From contig DHUU01000008.1 of NCBI GenBank assembly GCA_002409325.1, forward strand, positions 1 to 64,000: 64,000 bases of DNA. The letters are read 5' to 3'. The notes beneath the pieces were generated by a model. The model did not search any database and had not been told where the DNA came from. It worked only from the letters and a program-made list of their open reading frames with translations. Each line of letters begins with the position of its first letter. Positions within the stretch are counted from its first letter, which is position 1. Of the stretch, positions 22,911-31,721 are shown piece after piece. Both the position numbers and the translations under genes were made by a program. The stretch comes from Bacteroidales bacterium UBA5226. Its GTDB lineage: Bacteria; Bacteroidota; Bacteroidia; Bacteroidales; UBA932.

Positions 22911-25381
22911 AATATCTTTCAACACTTTTGGTGTGTCTGATTCTGGGAACAGGAAATCTTTTAGCCGCCCGCAACACATCATCAATCAGGGGGATTGTTA
23001 TTGATAAGGAAACGCGCAATCCTCTTGCCTATGCCACGTTAGCTGTTAGGGACAGCAGCAACTCCGTCATAACTGCCACAACTGCCGGATCGGATGGCAC
23101 CTTTCTGATGGATGGAATACCTTATGGGTCATACCAACTTGTAGCCACCTTTATCGGATACAAAGAACAGACAATGCAGGTGGACATTTCTTCTGCAAAA
23201 ACCGATACCGGTGTCATAGAAATGGAAGAAGACGTGCAGACCCTTGAGACCGCCGTTATCACGGCCAAAGTCCCGGTCATTGAGCAAAAGATCGACAAGA
23301 TTGTCATGAATGTGGCCGAAGCTGTTTCCACAGAAGGAAGCAACGCCCTTGATGTATTGCGCAAGGCCCCGGGTGTCACCATCGACATGAACGGGAATGT
23401 GAAGCTCAACGGCCAGGCTGTAAGCATCTGGATAGACGGACGTCCGTCCTACCTGAGCGGTCTGGAACTCGAAGCGCTCCTTCGTTCCACGGACGGTACC
23501 ACCATTGATAAAATTGAGCTTATGGCGCATCCCTCGGCCCGTTATGATGCAGAAGGGAGCGGAGGGATAATTAATATAAAAATGAAGAAAAACCTGCTCA
23601 AAGGATTCAGCGGATCAGCCAATGGCTACTATGGTGGCATGAAACACAAGCGCTATGAGCAGGAAGCCGGCGGTGGAATGAATCTTAACCTGCGCACCGA
23701 CAAGACCAATACCATGTTCAATTACAGCGGTCGTTACGAAAATACCGGGGCAGCGCTTGATTCCCGTACAATAATTGGAAACGCTAATGAGTTTGAACAG
23801 AGTTCCCATTCCGATTTACTGTTCGGTTCACAAAGCCACACAGTCAAACTGGCTAATGATTTCTTTCTGAACAAAAAGAATACGGTTGGTTTTATTGTCA
23901 CCACTATGTTCCGCGACCAGTCACAGGATAACTACGGGGATGAGAACCTGACCATAACTAAAGTCAATGGTAATCTTATCAGCAGTATGAAAAGCATTAT
24001 CAGGACCAATTCCGATTACGATAATGTGACTACCAACATTAATTATACCGGCATTTTCAACGAAGATAAGGCTCGGGAACTAACATTCAATGCCGACTAT
24101 GCCTATTATGATATTATGTCGGGCAACTTTCAGGATAACAGCATTGTCTCCGGCTTTGGGATCAATGAAATGTTCCGTCAGAACAGCCAGCAATATATCA
24201 ACCTGGTTTCGGGGCGTTTGGATTACCAGCAATCCTTCTGGAAAACCGGAATGCTCGAAACCGGGATCAAATGGGCCATGACCCAGACAAACAACGACCT
24301 GTTCCGGGAGGATTCGCTCTCAGGCGGCTGGGTACCAAATACCAATATGTCCAATGAATTTTTATATACCGAACATATTGCCGCAGCCTATGCATCGGTG
24401 GGAAGAATGCTGGGAAATAAATGGACGCTCAAGCTGGGATTGAGGGGTGAATTTACTTATGCGCTGGGTAACTGGATTACCACTCATAGTGAAACCATTA
24501 AAAAATATTTCAATGTATTTCCTACTGTGTTTGTCGGGTACAACCCATCGGCCGATTGGCGCCTGAACCTGTCATATACCAGCCGTATAGGCAGGCCTTC
24601 TTTCAGTCAGCTGAATCCTTTCCGCAACTATATAGATGCCAATTCGTATACTGAAGGGAATCCCGATCTGGACCCCCAATTGTCCAGGCAGATGGCCCTG
24701 AGTGTGACTTTCAAGAACCATTACAGCCTGGCTCTTGTCTATGCCAATACAAGAAACCTGATCATGCAGAATCCCTATTACGATGAGACAGGCACCAAAA
24801 CATTGCTGTGGGAAAATTTCGGTAACCAGTTTATGACCGGCGGCTCTTTATCTGTGAGTGAATTGCCTATTACCAAATGGTTATACTTTACCCTTAGCGG
24901 GGTTTGCGTCTATATGGGCAATTCAGCTAACCCTGCCAATGGGCAGAGCGAACAATATATAAACAATGGGGTGCTGACCAACATGCAGGGACAAATAACA
25001 TTGCTGTTACCCAAAGACTGGAAGATTGAACTAATGGGAATGTACCAGGGTAAGGTACCCTATGGCTACTTCCTGATTGATCCCATTTTTATTATGAATG
25101 GAGGTGTTAAGAAAAATTTCTTGGACAACAGGGCAACACTGAGCATCAATGTAAGTGATTTTTTTGGTAGCTTAGATGAAAACCTGGTATACAAATCGGA
25201 CGATAATGTTGAATATGCATTAAACCAGAGTATCAACATTCAGAAAATACGGTTGAGCCTGAGCATCCGGTTTGGACAGGGAAAAGCAGCCCGCACCAGG
25301 AAAGTAGGGGACCTGGAAGAAGCATCCCGTGTGGACACCTCGTCAGGCATCTCTACCGGCACATCGGGAGGATTACGATGA
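22907..25381 (+). CDS. TonB-dependent-receptor-like outer-membrane protein
   Basis: 824 residues. Signal peptide (about 1-20), then a carboxypeptidase-regulatory-like beta-sandwich (about 25-110: I-R-G-I-V-I-D-K-E-T through G-Y-K-E-Q), then a plug-like domain (about 120-225 with V-L-R-K-A-P-G-V and G-S-G-G-I-I-N-I), then a long beta-barrel of the outer-membrane beta-barrel 3 type. A Gly/Thr/Ser-rich tail ends it in place of the usual Phe. It is translationally coupled to the YtrA regulator, so it is co-regulated with the ABC exporter. This suggests a trans-envelope function, perhaps uptake or sensing of the compound that the exporter handles. Confidence 0.88.
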   Translation: MKYLSTLLVCLILGTGNLLAARNTSSIRGIVIDKETRNPLAYATLAVRDSSNSVITATTAGSDGTFLMDGIPYGSYQLVATFIGYKEQTMQVDISSAKTDTGVIEMEEDVQTLETAVITAKVPVIEQKIDKIVMNVAEAVSTEGSNALDVLRKAPGVTIDMNGNVKLNGQAVSIWIDGRPSYLSGLELEALLRSTDGTTIDKIELMAHPSARYDAEGSGGIINIKMKKNLLKGFSGSANGYYGGMKHKRYEQEAGGGMNLNLRTDKTNTMFNYSGRYENTGAALDSRTIIGNANEFEQSSHSDLLFGSQSHTVKLANDFFLNKKNTVGFIVTTMFRDQSQDNYGDENLTITKVNGNLISSMKSIIRTNSDYDNVTTNINYTGIFNEDKARELTFNADYAYYDIMSGNFQDNSIVSGFGINEMFRQNSQQYINLVSGRLDYQQSFWKTGMLETGIKWAMTQTNNDLFREDSLSGGWVPNTNMSNEFLYTEHIAAAYASVGRMLGNKWTLKLGLRGEFTYALGNWITTHSETIKKYFNVFPTVFVGYNPSADWRLNLSYTSRIGRPSFSQLNPFRNYIDANSYTEGNPDLDPQLSRQMALSVTFKNHYSLALVYANTRNLIMQNPYYDETGTKTLLWENFGNQFMTGGSLSVSELPITKWLYFTLSGVCVYMGNSANPANGQSEQYINNGVLTNMQGQITLLLPKDWKIELMGMYQGKVPYGYFLIDPIFIMNGGVKKNFLDNRATLSINVSDFFGSLDENLVYKSDDNVEYALNQSINIQKIRLSLSIRFGQGKAARTRKVGDLEEASRVDTSSGISTGTSGGLR

Positions 25382-25393
25382 TCAGATTATGAT

Positions 25394-26161
25394 ATGAAAA
25401 AAATGTATGAACTTGGAATAGCCTTTGGTGGTGGTGGCACCAGAGGCTATTATCATGCCGGGGTTCTAAAACGCCTGCTGGAACTAGGATACAGGCCCCA
25501 AATAGTTTCCGGTACAAGCGTGGGGGCTATCGTGGCAGCCCTGTATGCCCAGGGACTTTCCACCGAGAACATGCTGGATGCCTTTAATGTGTTAACGTTG
25601 AAGGATTTTCTAGAACCCAGGATCCCAAAGGAGTATCTGACCGATTCAAAACCTGTACGCAAAATTCTGGAAAGGACTTTAATGGCAAAGACCTTTGAAG
25701 AATTGAAGATCCCTCTGAAAATTGTTACCACCTGCCTGGAATCGTCAAAGGAAGTGGTCTTTGAAAAAGGACCGCTCATAGATGCCATCATAGCTTCCTG
25801 TAGTGTGCCTGTGGTATTTCCCCCGGTCAGAATTCAGGGAAAGCATTATGTGGACGGGGGTGTTATCAGAAATGTACCGGTATATCCTATCCGTAAGGAA
25901 TGTAAAAAAGTCCTGGCTGTCAACCTGTTCCCTGTGTCAGAAAACGAAGTGGAATATTCCCGGTCCATGAAACATATAGCAGAACGTTGTGTAACCATGT
26001 TGTTCAATGCAGGCGCCTCATACGATCTGAGCCTTGCAGATATGGTCATACAAGATATTGAAATGGCAGGATACAGCACCTATGACTTCAAACACAGGGA
26101 AGAGATGTTCAAACTGGGATACAATGCCAGTGCATTGAAACTACTCGATAAAATTGGATAA
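25394..26161 (+). CDS. Patatin-like phospholipase, RssA-type
   Basis: 255 residues. Seen: oxyanion loop G-G-G-G-T-R-G (about 11-17), nucleophile Ser in G-T-S-V-G (about 40-44) and the second dyad residue in D-G-G-V-I-R-N. No signal peptide, so it is cytoplasmic or peripheral on the membrane. Probably hydrolyses phospholipid or acyl esters; the natural substrate is unknown. It follows the barrel gene by 12 bases and may be part of the same operon. Its last 21 bases overlap the FMN reductase on the other strand. Confidence 0.9.
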   Translation: MKKMYELGIAFGGGGTRGYYHAGVLKRLLELGYRPQIVSGTSVGAIVAALYAQGLSTENMLDAFNVLTLKDFLEPRIPKEYLTDSKPVRKILERTLMAKTFEELKIPLKIVTTCLESSKEVVFEKGPLIDAIIASCSVPVVFPPVRIQGKHYVDGGVIRNVPVYPIRKECKKVLAVNLFPVSENEVEYSRSMKHIAERCVTMLFNAGASYDLSLADMVIQDIEMAGYSTYDFKHREEMFKLGYNASALKLLDKIG

Positions 26162-26704
26162 CCAGCGGTTGAATGAACGGAAAAACTTATGGATAAGTTC
26201 CTCCATTTTGCTATCTGTCAGTTTCCCGTTTTCATCAAACATGTTGCCTGCGGCCCCAATATACATCTCGGGCTGGGCCATCACCAGTGCATTGACGCAC
26301 ACCAGGGATTGGCGCAAATGGTGATTGGCACCAAACCCTCCGATAGCTCCCTGTGAGAGGGATATAACGGCAGCCGGCTTGTTGCTCCATACATTTTTCA
26401 TATAAGGTCTTGATCCCACATCTATAGCATTTTTCATGGCTGCAGATGTAGAACGGTTGTATTCCGGAGTAATCAGCAGAATTGCGTCTGCTTGAGCGAT
26501 TTTTTTTCTGAATTCTGTCCACTCTCCGGGAGGGTCCTGATCAAGGTCTTCGTTGTACAGAGGCAGGTTCCCTATTTCCACCAACTCCAGATCAAGGGAG
26601 TCGGGGGCAAGTTCCCCCATCACTACAGCCAGTTTTCTGTTCAGGGATTCTTTTCTCAGGCTGCCCACAAGGAGGGCAATGCTTTTCCTTTCTTTGATGT
26701 CCAT
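26141..26704 (-). CDS. NADPH-dependent FMN reductase family protein
   Basis: 187 residues. Flavodoxin-like fold with the FMN phosphate loop G-S-L-R-K-E-S-L-N (about 14-22) and T-P-E-Y-N-R-S (about 79-85), the hallmarks of the YieF/ArsH/chromate-reductase group. Such enzymes reduce quinones or metals using NAD(P)H. It lies 22 bases after the GNAT gene in the same direction but has a -7 box of its own inside that gene (26740-26747). Confidence 0.9.
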   Translation of the reverse strand: MDIKERKSIALLVGSLRKESLNRKLAVVMGELAPDSLDLELVEIGNLPLYNEDLDQDPPGEWTEFRKKIAQADAILLITPEYNRSTSAAMKNAIDVGSRPYMKNVWSNKPAAVISLSQGAIGGFGANHHLRQSLVCVNALVMAQPEMYIGAAGNMFDENGKLTDSKMEELIHKFFRSFNRWLSNFIE

Positions 26705-26726
26705 AAATTTGAAATAAAGTTGTTAA

Positions 26727-27224
26727 TCAATCTTTATTACAAAGATAAGCTTTTTTGCTGTAAATAACCTTGTTGTCTCCGGGGGCATAGAAGTCCGGCA
26801 ATTCGGCCATAATCACATATCCATGCTTTTTATAAAAACCTCTGGTCGGTACGTAATCTTTTCTTCCCGACGTTTCTATCCATATTTGGGTGCCTCCCTG
26901 CAGGACAATTATCTTTTCAACCCTGGTCATCATTTCAGAACCCAATCCCTTCCCCTGAAGGCCTTTGCTCACGGCCATCCAATAAATATCCCATCCCGAA
27001 CGGGTGCACGGAGTAGGCCCGAAAACGGCATATCCCACGCATTTGTTGTCCTGTTCTGCAACAAGGCAGCAATACCCGGAAGCCTCGCCCAGTTCCAGGG
27101 ACGCTTCAAGAACTTCCAGGGCCACACGGATTTCAAAATCATAGAACAAACCGGTAGACTCCATGACTGTGGTTAGCTCCTGGAGGTCTCCTTTGCGTAA
27201 GGTGTTTCTATAAGTCAAAGCCAT
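26727..27224 (-). CDS. GNAT-family acetyltransferase in the ATP-grasp cluster
   Basis: 165 residues. Motif A is seen as V-S-K-G-L-Q-G-K-G-L-G-S-E-M (Q-x-x-G-x-G/A for the CoA pyrophosphate), followed by a late F-Y-K-K-H-G-Y motif of the fold. It starts 12 bases after the second ATP-grasp gene ends and is surely cotranscribed with it. The likely role is N-acylation of the product or of a precursor amino acid of the two ligases. The substrate is unknown. Confidence 0.88.
   Translation of the reverse strand: MALTYRNTLRKGDLQELTTVMESTGLFYDFEIRVALEVLEASLELGEASGYCCLVAEQDNKCVGYAVFGPTPCTRSGWDIYWMAVSKGLQGKGLGSEMMTRVEKIIVLQGGTQIWIETSGRKDYVPTRGFYKKHGYVIMAELPDFYAPGDNKVIYSKKAYLCNKD
26740..26747 (-). promoter_or_regulatory. 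-7 box for the FMN reductase
   Basis: TATCTTTG on the reverse strand, inside the last codons of the GNAT gene and 35 bases before ATG 26704. Confidence 0.5.
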
Positions 27225-27236
27225 ATAATCAAAACG

Positions 27237-28205
27237 CTAATCGAGGCAATCAGTGATCTGTTTTATAATTTCTGTAAGGGAATACCCGGCATGCAATCCT
27301 GCTGCTATAAACCCGCTGTCGGGGGCTATGCAGGGATTTGCATTCACCTCAAGTACATAGGGAACACCGTCACTGCTCACCCTGATATCTGCCCGGAAAT
27401 ACCCGGAAAGACCAAACACCTCTCCGCAGGCTATAGCTGTATCCCTTAATCCTGCAGCCAGTTCAGGGTTGTCTTCCAGAGTGCCGAACTGACGCGTTGT
27501 GTGTCTGTATTCAAAAGAGTCTTCCTCCCATTTAGAGCGGTACCCCAGGATTCTGGCCTTTCCGGGCGGATAATCTTTGAATATCATCTCAGGTATGGGA
27601 TAGGTGGTGTACGCTCCTGGCTTTCCTGTTACGCTCAGGTTGAACTCTCGCCCCTCTATGAATTCTTCTGTAAAGAATTCCCGCGGATCAAATTTGCCGA
27701 GCCAGCTGGCACTCTCGGGAAGGGAAGCATCAAAAACATGTTGTTCGTCAAGACCCGCAGAACCTTCTTCGGCAATGGGCTTTACAATGTATTTTTTGTG
27801 CTTGTCAAGAAGACCCGCCTCGGAAGTGGAAAACCAGGCAGGTGTTTTGATCCCGTGGTCATGCATGATCTTTTTTGCCAGTGTTTTCCTGGTGGTCAGG
27901 TACAGCCCTTCTTCCTGGACGCCTGTATAAGGTATGTTCCAGGCATGGAGGATGGAGGGTACAATATGCAACAAACCGGTACACCCTAGCACCGATTCCA
28001 CCAGATTGAACACAAATGCAGGCTTGATTGCAGTAAGGGGAACAAGATCCTGGTACAGGTCTGTACCCACATCACGAACCAGGCACTTGTAACCCAGGGT
28101 TTCAAGTGCCTTTCTGACCAGTCCCGCCTGGTCCATTACATCCTGTTCATCAGGAGTGGGGTGTTCGGAAAGCCGGTTATGCAGGATAATAACTGTATTG
28201 CTCAT
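27237..28205 (-). CDS. ATP-grasp ligase, D-Ala-D-Ala-ligase-like (second of pair)
   Basis: 322 residues. The ATP-grasp fold is shown by K-Y-I-V-K-P-I-A-E-E-G-S-A-G (lysines and glycine-rich loop for ATP), then D-I-R-V and V-L-E-V-N-A-N-P-C (metal-binding Glu and Asn). It resembles D-Ala-D-Ala ligase but is divergent, and it overlaps a second such gene by 29 bases. Housekeeping Ddl is normally single and sits with murein genes, so a different carboxylate-amine ligation is likely. With the GNAT gene 12 bases downstream it suggests a small peptide or amide metabolite. Substrates unknown. Confidence 0.85.
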   Translation of the reverse strand: MSNTVIILHNRLSEHPTPDEQDVMDQAGLVRKALETLGYKCLVRDVGTDLYQDLVPLTAIKPAFVFNLVESVLGCTGLLHIVPSILHAWNIPYTGVQEEGLYLTTRKTLAKKIMHDHGIKTPAWFSTSEAGLLDKHKKYIVKPIAEEGSAGLDEQHVFDASLPESASWLGKFDPREFFTEEFIEGREFNLSVTGKPGAYTTYPIPEMIFKDYPPGKARILGYRSKWEEDSFEYRHTTRQFGTLEDNPELAAGLRDTAIACGEVFGLSGYFRADIRVSSDGVPYVLEVNANPCIAPDSGFIAAGLHAGYSLTEIIKQITDCLD

Positions 28206-29205
28206 TTTGCATCACAACTGGCTGTGTTTCGATTCCGTAAGTACGTTTCAGGGCAGCCTGCATTATAGCTCCTATCAATTGCGTGTAATTCATTCCGTTC
28301 ATTCTTGCTATGATCGGAAGGTCAGAATCTTTGTAGTTCAAGCCGGCCAGGGGATTGATTTCCATAAATTCAGGTTCACCCATTTCGTTCAGTTTCATGT
28401 CTACGCGCCCGCTGTCACGCGAACCGGTAGCTTCCCAAACCTGCAGGGCAAGACGGGCGCATTTTTCGGCGAGTTCACCTTTCTGGTTTATGTATTCAAT
28501 AGTTTCCCTGTAATTCTGTTTGTTCTGGTATGAATAGATCTCCAATACATCCTTCTTGAAGACCACTTCCATCACACCAATTACACGGGTGTCTTCCCCG
28601 TTACCGCATATACCCACTGTAAATTCCCTGCCCGGCAGGTATGTTTCAACCAACACAGGCTGGTCGTAACGCTTGAGAAGGTGGCAGCACACGGCCTGGT
28701 ATTCTTCTTCTGTCCATACCAGGGAATGTTCTCCTATCCCCTTGCCTGAACCCTCCATTACGGGTTTTAGAAAAAGGGGAAAGTCGGGTTTTGCTTTTTC
28801 CAGATCATTTATGCTGCGAACCAGGCAAAAATCGGGAGTAGGTATTCCCGCATCTCTCACGACTCTTTTGCATAATGCCTTGTTCAATGTCAGGGCCATG
28901 GTTGCAGCGCCGGAAAACACATAGGGTATCTGCCAGTCATCCAGGATGGCAGGGACAAGGGATTCCCTTCCATCTCCGAAGATGCCTTCGCAGATGTTAA
29001 AAACAAGATCCCATCTGTTTCCGTTGAATAGACGCATCATCAGCGATCTTGCATTTCCGATGCGTTCGGTTTCATAACCTAATGAATGAAGGGCTGTTTC
29101 GATGCCCTCAATCGTCTCTGTTTTGTCAAGCTCTGCAGTGTCTTCTTCTGAGTACCCCAAAGACAGGTATTCGGACTGCAGGTCATAGGTGAGACCAATT
29201 TTCAT
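28177..29205 (-). CDS. ATP-grasp ligase, D-Ala-D-Ala-ligase-like (first of pair)
   Basis: 342 residues from ATG 29205; an in-frame start at 29238 exists but has no better ribosome site. Seen: N-K-A-L-C-K-R-V (presubstrate helix), P-L-F-L-K-P-V-M-E-G-S-G-K-G-I-G (ATP loop), R-V-D-M-K and F-M-E-I-N-P-L-A-G-L for Mg2+ binding. It differs in sequence from its partner, so this is not a recent duplication. It heads a tight reverse-strand cluster: ligase, ligase, GNAT, FMN reductase. Two ligases in sequence could build a tripeptide-like product. Confidence 0.85.
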   Translation of the reverse strand: MKIGLTYDLQSEYLSLGYSEEDTAELDKTETIEGIETALHSLGYETERIGNARSLMMRLFNGNRWDLVFNICEGIFGDGRESLVPAILDDWQIPYVFSGAATMALTLNKALCKRVVRDAGIPTPDFCLVRSINDLEKAKPDFPLFLKPVMEGSGKGIGEHSLVWTEEEYQAVCCHLLKRYDQPVLVETYLPGREFTVGICGNGEDTRVIGVMEVVFKKDVLEIYSYQNKQNYRETIEYINQKGELAEKCARLALQVWEATGSRDSGRVDMKLNEMGEPEFMEINPLAGLNYKDSDLPIIARMNGMNYTQLIGAIMQAALKRTYGIETQPVVMQNEQYSYYPA

Positions 29206-29247
29206 TTTTTTAGCTCCCGGGCTCAACGGGAATACCATAAATTTTCA

Positions 29248-29255
29248 TAATTTTG
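29248..29255 (+). promoter_or_regulatory. Possible -7 box for the genes at 29335 and 29513
   Basis: TAATTTTG matches TANNTTTG. It leaves an AT-rich leader of about 75 bases before ATG 29335. No -33 TTTG. Confidence 0.4.
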
Positions 29256-29334
29256 TTTTGTAAAATAATGTGCGATATTAACACTTTTATGAATCCGTTG
29301 TTCTATTTTTTTATTTTTTCAAAAAAGAATTTTT

Positions 29335-29520
29335 ATGAAATGTGAATCATCAAAAAGCGTCCCTGCATCAGGGGCTGTTTATGGCATTGGTTTTATAGGT
29401 GCCGTAATTTATTTTATCGTGCAGGCAAGCGGTTTCTGGGAAGGTGTCCTGGGTGTTCTCAAAGCTATTGTATGGCCGGCCATTATGGTTTTTGAATTGT
29501 TCAAGTATATAGGTGCCTGA
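29335..29520 (+). CDS. Small membrane protein
   Basis: 61 residues with two hydrophobic segments, about 14-31 and 39-56, joined by F-W-E-G-V-L-G-V-L-K-A-I-V-W-P-A. This G-x-V-Y-G-x-G-x-I-G-A and L-K-A-x-V-W-P-A pattern recurs in small uncharacterised membrane proteins of several phyla, as far as I recall. The stop overlaps the GTG start of the next gene by 8 bases, so both are cotranscribed. Confidence 0.75.
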   Translation: MKCESSKSVPASGAVYGIGFIGAVIYFIVQASGFWEGVLGVLKAIVWPAIMVFELFKYIGA

Positions 29521-30145
29521 ATCCGAAAACCATCCTTTGGAGCCATTCCTTCCACAAGGTGCACGCCTCCTCCTGCTGGGCAGTTTTCCTCCCCCGGTAA
29601 CCCGGTGGTCCATGAATTTTTATTATCCAAACTTCCGGAACGATATGTGGCGCATAATGGGTTTGGTATTCTTCAACCAGGTCGGTTATTTTATTGAAGG
29701 GAATGCTTTCAACAGGGAACTGATCAAGTCTTTCTGCAGAGAAAGGGGGCTGGCATTATATGATGCAGCTGTAAAGATTGTCCGCACAACAGGGAATGCG
29801 TCTGATCAATACCTGAAAGTTATAGAATCCATTGACCTGGCCTGGGTTCTGGACAGGCTTCCTGTATGTACTCATGTAGCAGTCACAGGACAAAAAGCGG
29901 CTCAGACGGTGCTTGAAGTGCTGGCCGGAACCGGTTTCGCACAGGAATTGAAACTCCCTGCTCTGGGAGCTTCTGTAACTTTCAGATACGGAGATCGGTT
30001 GCTACGGTTGTTCAGGATGCCCTCCACGTCCAGGGCTTATCCCATGCCGCTGGTTGAAAAGGTGTCTTATTACAGGAAATTATCCGAAAGCTCCCTGAAT
30101 CACTCCCATTCAATGGTTGCAGGGGGTTTGGAAGATATATCATAG
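29513..30145 (+). CDS. Uracil-DNA glycosylase superfamily protein
   Basis: 210 residues starting at GTG 29513. Motifs L-L-L-G-S-F-P-P (about 20-27), F-Y-Y-P-N-F-R-N-D-M-W-R and the late P-S-T-S-R-A-Y-P match the mismatch-specific UDG-like group seen in Bacteroidales. The enzyme would remove uracil or a mispaired base from DNA; exact specificity cannot be read from sequence. The 3' end overlaps guaA on the other strand by 46 bases. Confidence 0.85.
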   Translation: MPESENHPLEPFLPQGARLLLLGSFPPPVTRWSMNFYYPNFRNDMWRIMGLVFFNQVGYFIEGNAFNRELIKSFCRERGLALYDAAVKIVRTTGNASDQYLKVIESIDLAWVLDRLPVCTHVAVTGQKAAQTVLEVLAGTGFAQELKLPALGASVTFRYGDRLLRLFRMPSTSRAYPMPLVEKVSYYRKLSESSLNHSHSMVAGGLEDIS

Positions 30146-31629
30146 ACTACGCGGTTGATACCTTTGACCTTATTGATGATATCGTTTGAAACTTTCATCA
30201 GAAACTCATAAGGCAGGTGTATCCAGTCTGCCGTCATGCCATCTGTGGATTCTACTGCCCGTAAGGCAATAGTGTATTCATACGTGCGTTCGTCACCCAT
30301 CACTCCCACGCTCCTGACCGGTAAAAGGATAGCCCCGGCCTGCCATACCGAGTCATATAAATTCTCTTTCCTCAGAGCCTGAATGAATATATCATCGGCT
30401 TGTCGGAGGATCTGCAGTTTTTCAGGGGTTATCTCGCCCAGAAGCCTGATGGCCAGACCAGGCCCGGGGAAGGGATGTCGTTTAATCAGGTTTTCTCCGA
30501 TACCCAGAGCAAGCCCTATACGACGGACTTCATCTTTGAAAAGCAGGCGCAGGGGTTCTACGATCTTCAGCGGAACATGTTCTGGCAGCCCTCCCACATT
30601 ATGGTGAGATTTAATTACAGATGAATGTCCGTGTACAGATGCGGATTCAATGACATCGGGATAAATCGTTCCCTGGGCCAGCCAGGCAACATTGTTGATC
30701 TTAGAGGCTTCCCTGACAAATACTTCAATAAAAGTCCGTCCGATTGCCTTACGTTTGGCTTCAGGTTCAGTAATCCCCCTTAGGGCATCAAGGAATGTTC
30801 CGGATGCGTCTATGGCGTTAATATTCAATCCCATATCCTGGTACGATTTCATAACTGCCACATACTCGTTCAGTCTTAACAGGCCCGTGTCAACAAATAT
30901 GCAATGCAATTGTTTTCCTATGGCTTTGTGAAGCAACGTGGCTGCCACTGTACTGTCCACACCCCCGGAGATTGCCATGATGACATGTTCCTCCCCGATT
31001 CTTTCACGCAGTCCGGCTATTGTCTCCTCTATAAAGCAGGAAGGGGTCCAGTCTCCTTTACATTTGCAGATGTTTATTGCGAAATTTTCCAGAATGCGTG
31101 ATCCATGGATCGTATGATACACTTCCGGATGAAACTGGACGGCATAAGTGTCTTCTCCTTCAAAACGGTAAGCCGCGTACTGCACATCGTCTGTTGATGC
31201 CAGGTTCACGGCTCCGCGCGGAAGCGTATCAATGCTGTCCTGGTGTGACATCCATACGGTCGTAGGCGAGGGAATGTTAAAGAACAGCAGGGAAGAGGGT
31301 TCCAGTATATCCAGCATTGCCCTTCCGTATTCACGGGAAAGGGAAGAATGCACATCCCCGCCGTAGCGTGTGGCCAGGTATTGTGCCCCAAAGCAGATCC
31401 CCAGCAGCGGAATGTTTCCTTTGATCCCTGAAAGGTCAATTACAGGAGCATCCTTATCTTTGACCGAATAGGGGCTTCCTGACAGAATCACACCCTTGAC
31501 GGAGGCATCAGGTTCGGGAAAATGATGGTAAGGAAATATTTCGCAATACACTTTAAGTTCCCGCAGCCGTCTTCCGATCAATTGCGTTAGTTGTGAACCA
31601 AAATCAATAATAAGGATTTTTTCATTCAT
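30100..31629 (-). CDS. guaA: GMP synthase (glutamine-hydrolysing)
   Basis: 509 residues from ATG 31629; an earlier in-frame start at 31668 lies upstream of the -7 box and is rejected. Converts XMP to GMP. Class I amidotransferase domain with nucleophile Cys in G-I-C-F-G-A-Q and a later H-P-E, then the ATP-pyrophosphatase loop S-G-G-V-D-S-T and the C-terminal dimerisation domain (about 400-509). Full length. Confidence 0.96.
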   Translation of the reverse strand: MNEKILIIDFGSQLTQLIGRRLRELKVYCEIFPYHHFPEPDASVKGVILSGSPYSVKDKDAPVIDLSGIKGNIPLLGICFGAQYLATRYGGDVHSSLSREYGRAMLDILEPSSLLFFNIPSPTTVWMSHQDSIDTLPRGAVNLASTDDVQYAAYRFEGEDTYAVQFHPEVYHTIHGSRILENFAINICKCKGDWTPSCFIEETIAGLRERIGEEHVIMAISGGVDSTVAATLLHKAIGKQLHCIFVDTGLLRLNEYVAVMKSYQDMGLNINAIDASGTFLDALRGITEPEAKRKAIGRTFIEVFVREASKINNVAWLAQGTIYPDVIESASVHGHSSVIKSHHNVGGLPEHVPLKIVEPLRLLFKDEVRRIGLALGIGENLIKRHPFPGPGLAIRLLGEITPEKLQILRQADDIFIQALRKENLYDSVWQAGAILLPVRSVGVMGDERTYEYTIALRAVESTDGMTADWIHLPYEFLMKVSNDIINKVKGINRVVYDISSKPPATIEWE

Positions 31630-31654
31630 ATGAAGACCTGTTGATGTAGAGGTG

Positions 31655-31662
31655 CAAAAGTA
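31655..31662 (-). promoter_or_regulatory. -7 box for guaA
   Basis: TACTTTTG on the reverse strand, 25 bases before ATG 31629; matches TANNTTTG. Confidence 0.55.
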
Positions 31663-31694
31663 TAACAAAACAACGATTATCTAAAATATTTGTT

Positions 31695-31702
31695 TATCTT
31701 TG
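31695..31702 (+). promoter_or_regulatory. -7 box for yceD-rpmF
   Basis: TATCTTTG, 19 bases before ATG 31722, divergent from the guaA promoter. Confidence 0.6.
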
Positions 31703-31721
31703 TCGGCTCATTTCCGGCCAT

